A stretch of DNA of 64,000 nucleotides from the NCBI GenBank assembly GCA_038496675.1, contig CM076661.1, positions 9,729,209 to 9,793,208 on the forward strand, in the 5' to 3' direction. The DNA is from Rachycentron canadum. Taxonomy: Eukaryota > Chordata > Actinopteri > Carangiformes > Rachycentridae. This document shows positions 61,398 through 64,000 of this stretch, piece by piece. The translations under genes and the position numbers were made by a program. How positions within the stretch are numbered: the stretch's first letter is position 1; each line of letters begins with the position of its first letter. The notes beneath the pieces were generated by a model, which saw only the letters and a list, made by a program, of their open reading frames with translations, searched no databases and was not told the origin of the DNA.

Positions 61398-64000
61398 TTT
61401 AGGTTTGCTCTGCCTGTCTGTTACTCTGTCTCTAACTCTGTGTTGCTATTTCACACACATATCAACACACACACCGAAGCTGTATGTGACCCAGCCCAGA
61501 AGAATGAGCGCTAGGCAAGGTGCAAATTACCATGCGCACCGTTGAAGATAAGAACTAAACCCATTTTCAAAGCGCAGAATAAATGCCAGATTCTTTTTGA
61601 TGCAAGAAGACTGTGACTTTTTCCATCGCTTATTTTCAAAGAATAGGGGAGGAGGAAAAAAAAACATAAAGTCAACACCATGAACAATTTAGCTATCTCC
61701 AAGTCACATGAAAAATGGGTCTTCTCATTCCCTCTGCCTATCTACTTATGCTTATCCACCAAAATCACTTATCAGTATTTGACTTCAAGGGATGTGCTAT
61801 CATTGTCCCTTCAAGATATGAATGATACTGTAGACCATGTGGACAACAGGACTAATATGACATGTTATTGGTGGCAGTGCAAATACGAGCCATTATGCAA
61901 AAACCTTATCTGTCATTTCCTGTGGTCACTGGTTGGAATCAAATGGTAAAATTAATATATTTGATGGCAATGAAATGGTAAATACCACACACTCCAGAGG
62001 ACAACAGATATGTTAGCAGGGTATTTGAGATATTAGGCTGTTAAATCCAATCAAACACAATCATCTTAACATACAAGACACAATCCAAGTCCAAATTGAC
62101 ATTAAAGTTCAATATTTTCTGAATTATAATTTTCTAAATTTTTGAAAGAAATTACTTGATTCCAACATAGATGAGGGCAATAATTTATATGCATTTTTCC
62201 CTTAATGTTTTCCCTTAACCAATGTTTTTTCAGCCTTTCTCAGCAATCTAACACCAGAGATAATATGATAATGCTCATAAGACCTGCAGAAGCCCCTGTA
62301 AAATCTTTCAACTTTAATGACTTGGTTTGTTTAAGACTCAACTGAAGCTTGAAAATAATTATAGTAATTTTATACTATGGCTATATGTAGATGCTGGCTA
62401 AAGGGCAAAGAGTCTGGCTAGTAAATGCATTGTATTGGTTGACAAGGCAACTGTATCTGTCTTCCTCCTTTGATGTGGAAGCTCCTGTTGCCTGCTGCAA
62501 CAGGTCTGTTATCTGGGCCTAGATGAACGATTACACGTTTTTGTGGAGATATGTGTGATTTGTTTTTTGTGTGTAAGCAGCTTTAAAGTTGATTTGTGTG
62601 TTGTACATGTGTGGTATAAATGTCTCATAACTTAATGATACTACAGCACCACTGCAGTCTAATTAAACTTATGCAATGCACCAGCCGATGTAGTTGATCA
62701 ATTTATTGGAAATGTTTTTTGAGCTTGGACTGAATTTTCTATCCCATACCAACACAGTGGCAACAAACTGAAGCCAGAAGGTCATGGTGCAGCTGTTTGA
62801 GCATTCATGTACCCGGCGTGGGGGCTACTTTTACAAAGACATGAGTGGGTGAGCAGTAAGCGGACAAACTGAATGAGGGCCAAGGTCGGGACTCAGATTT
62901 TGCCGGGCCCCTCTCAGCCAACAGCTGTTAAAATCAAAACAGACCAGTTGTGGTTTATTTTCACACTAAGCAGGAAACCGGAGGTAGCTGGTTTGTGTGT
63001 GTTCCATTGATCAGGGATGTTAATCTTCTGAGGATATGTAGAAAGGTCCTCCCAAGGACGGGACAATGAAAAGGCTTTATTGATTACTGGAGCGTTGATC
63101 AATCGGTCCCAAGACAGATAACAAGATGTACAAGTCTTGAGTAACAATAGGTATTTTGTAGGATAAGGAGCGCAACAGTTGATCTCTTTTTTTCATATTT
63201 CATCTTCTGTGAAGCCTAGACATGAAATCCAGGCTCAGGCTCACTCATACGCTGGTCTTGGGAAGAGTGTTACCTCTGTCACACAACCTTGTGTATGAAG
63301 TGGGAGCGCACATTCAACCTACATGACTATGCAAACCTAGTCCCTACCAGTTTAATAGACCCGAACACCATTGTTAGACCAGAGACTTACACCAGACCTT
63401 GTGTGATCTAAGACACAAATAAATGTGGGTGCTGTGAATCAGGTAGTCACTGTAGTGGTGTCAAGAAATAAGTGAAAGTGAAAGTGCAAGTCAATGCATG
63501 GCTGAGTTATATGATTTGTAATCTTACAGCATTTTTATGCTAAACTACATTGCAACCCATGTTTAATACAAACTTAAAGTGGGGAAAAAAGTGATGGGGG
63601 AAGCAGATCTTTGTGACAAATTTAAATGCAAATACATGCCATAATGTAATAAAAGAGAGGAGCTAAAAGGGGAAAGATGTCTGCGTTTGGTTGGGTATAG
63701 CTGAACTAGGAGAAATAAACAAAGCCAGTAAGTTAGATTCCTTATTTTTTCACGGATTTACCTTGCTGTCTACACAACCAAAGACAGAAACTAAAGCTTC
63801 AGGTGAGTCCACAACTACTCCACTTTTACACATGAAGCTTATAACAAATACTCTGCCCTTTGGTTTTTACCCTTTCAAATGAGGTGGACGGTTAAAGTTA
63901 TGAGATCTCTGCGCCACACTGCAGAACAAAAAGACAGTTTGAAGCTCAACATCTGAAGTGACATGATGCTGCTGTTAGTGAAGAAAAGGGAGAAAGAAGT

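Larger units (their letters stand above)
54171..64000. other. Intergenic DNA downstream of PACRG
   Basis: No exon of another gene was recognised. The stretch holds a long CA tract (56338-56391), a T21 run (56910-56930), a long GT tract (57957-58024), a C18 run (58343-58360), a small CA run (61378-61397) and a motif-dense patch at about 61060-61290. In mammals the next gene downstream is QKI, so distal regulatory DNA for a neighbour is possible, but that is inference from synteny. Confidence 0.55.

Noticed and set aside
1..64000. Search for a novel defence, biosynthetic or mobile gene system
   Set aside because: The window is vertebrate intronic and intergenic DNA with one known gene end; no gene cluster, integrase, transposase or RNA gene could be supported.

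Overview
The window looks like nuclear DNA of a ray-finned (teleost) fish. It is AT-leaning, almost entirely non-coding, rich in CA/GT microsatellites, and carries degraded interspersed repeats of types I recognise from teleost genomes. No bacterial or viral gene organisation is present. The open reading frames outside the two exons described here look like chance frames in intron, intergenic or microsatellite DNA.

The only gene I can support is the 3' end of PACRG (parkin co-regulated gene), on the + strand. Its penultimate coding exon is 2916-3065 and its last coding exon is 53736-53896, ending in a TAA stop. Both are bounded by good splice signals, both leave the reading frame in phase 1, and together they encode the conserved C-terminal ~100 residues of PACRG. 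PACRG is an axonemal protein of the inner junction of cilia and flagella doublet microtubules. The earlier exons lie upstream of base 1. If the usual vertebrate order holds, the head-to-head parkin gene lies upstream of those.

Layout: 1-2915 is the end of an upstream intron; 2916-3065 is the penultimate exon; 3066-53735 is one 50.7-kb intron; 53736-53896 is the last coding exon; about 53897-54170 is a short 3' UTR with an ATTAAA signal; the rest to 64000 is intergenic. The giant intron holds long GT/CA tracts, a 12-copy AGAT tract, a 17-copy TTCTC tract, several G-quadruplex/i-motif-capable runs, and remnants of four or five teleost interspersed elements. It also holds a few motif-dense, unique-looking patches that read like conserved non-coding (enhancer-type) DNA. 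A similar patch lies in the downstream intergenic region near 61.1-61.3 kb.

I found no convincing previously undescribed system. The observations most worth checking are the pyrimidine array upstream of the terminal exon, the candidate regulatory patches (including a perfect GC-rich hairpin at 26663-26695), the G-quadruplex runs, and a possible stop-containing cassette exon at 46445-46486. Motif and repeat calls were made by eye; no alignment or database search was possible.
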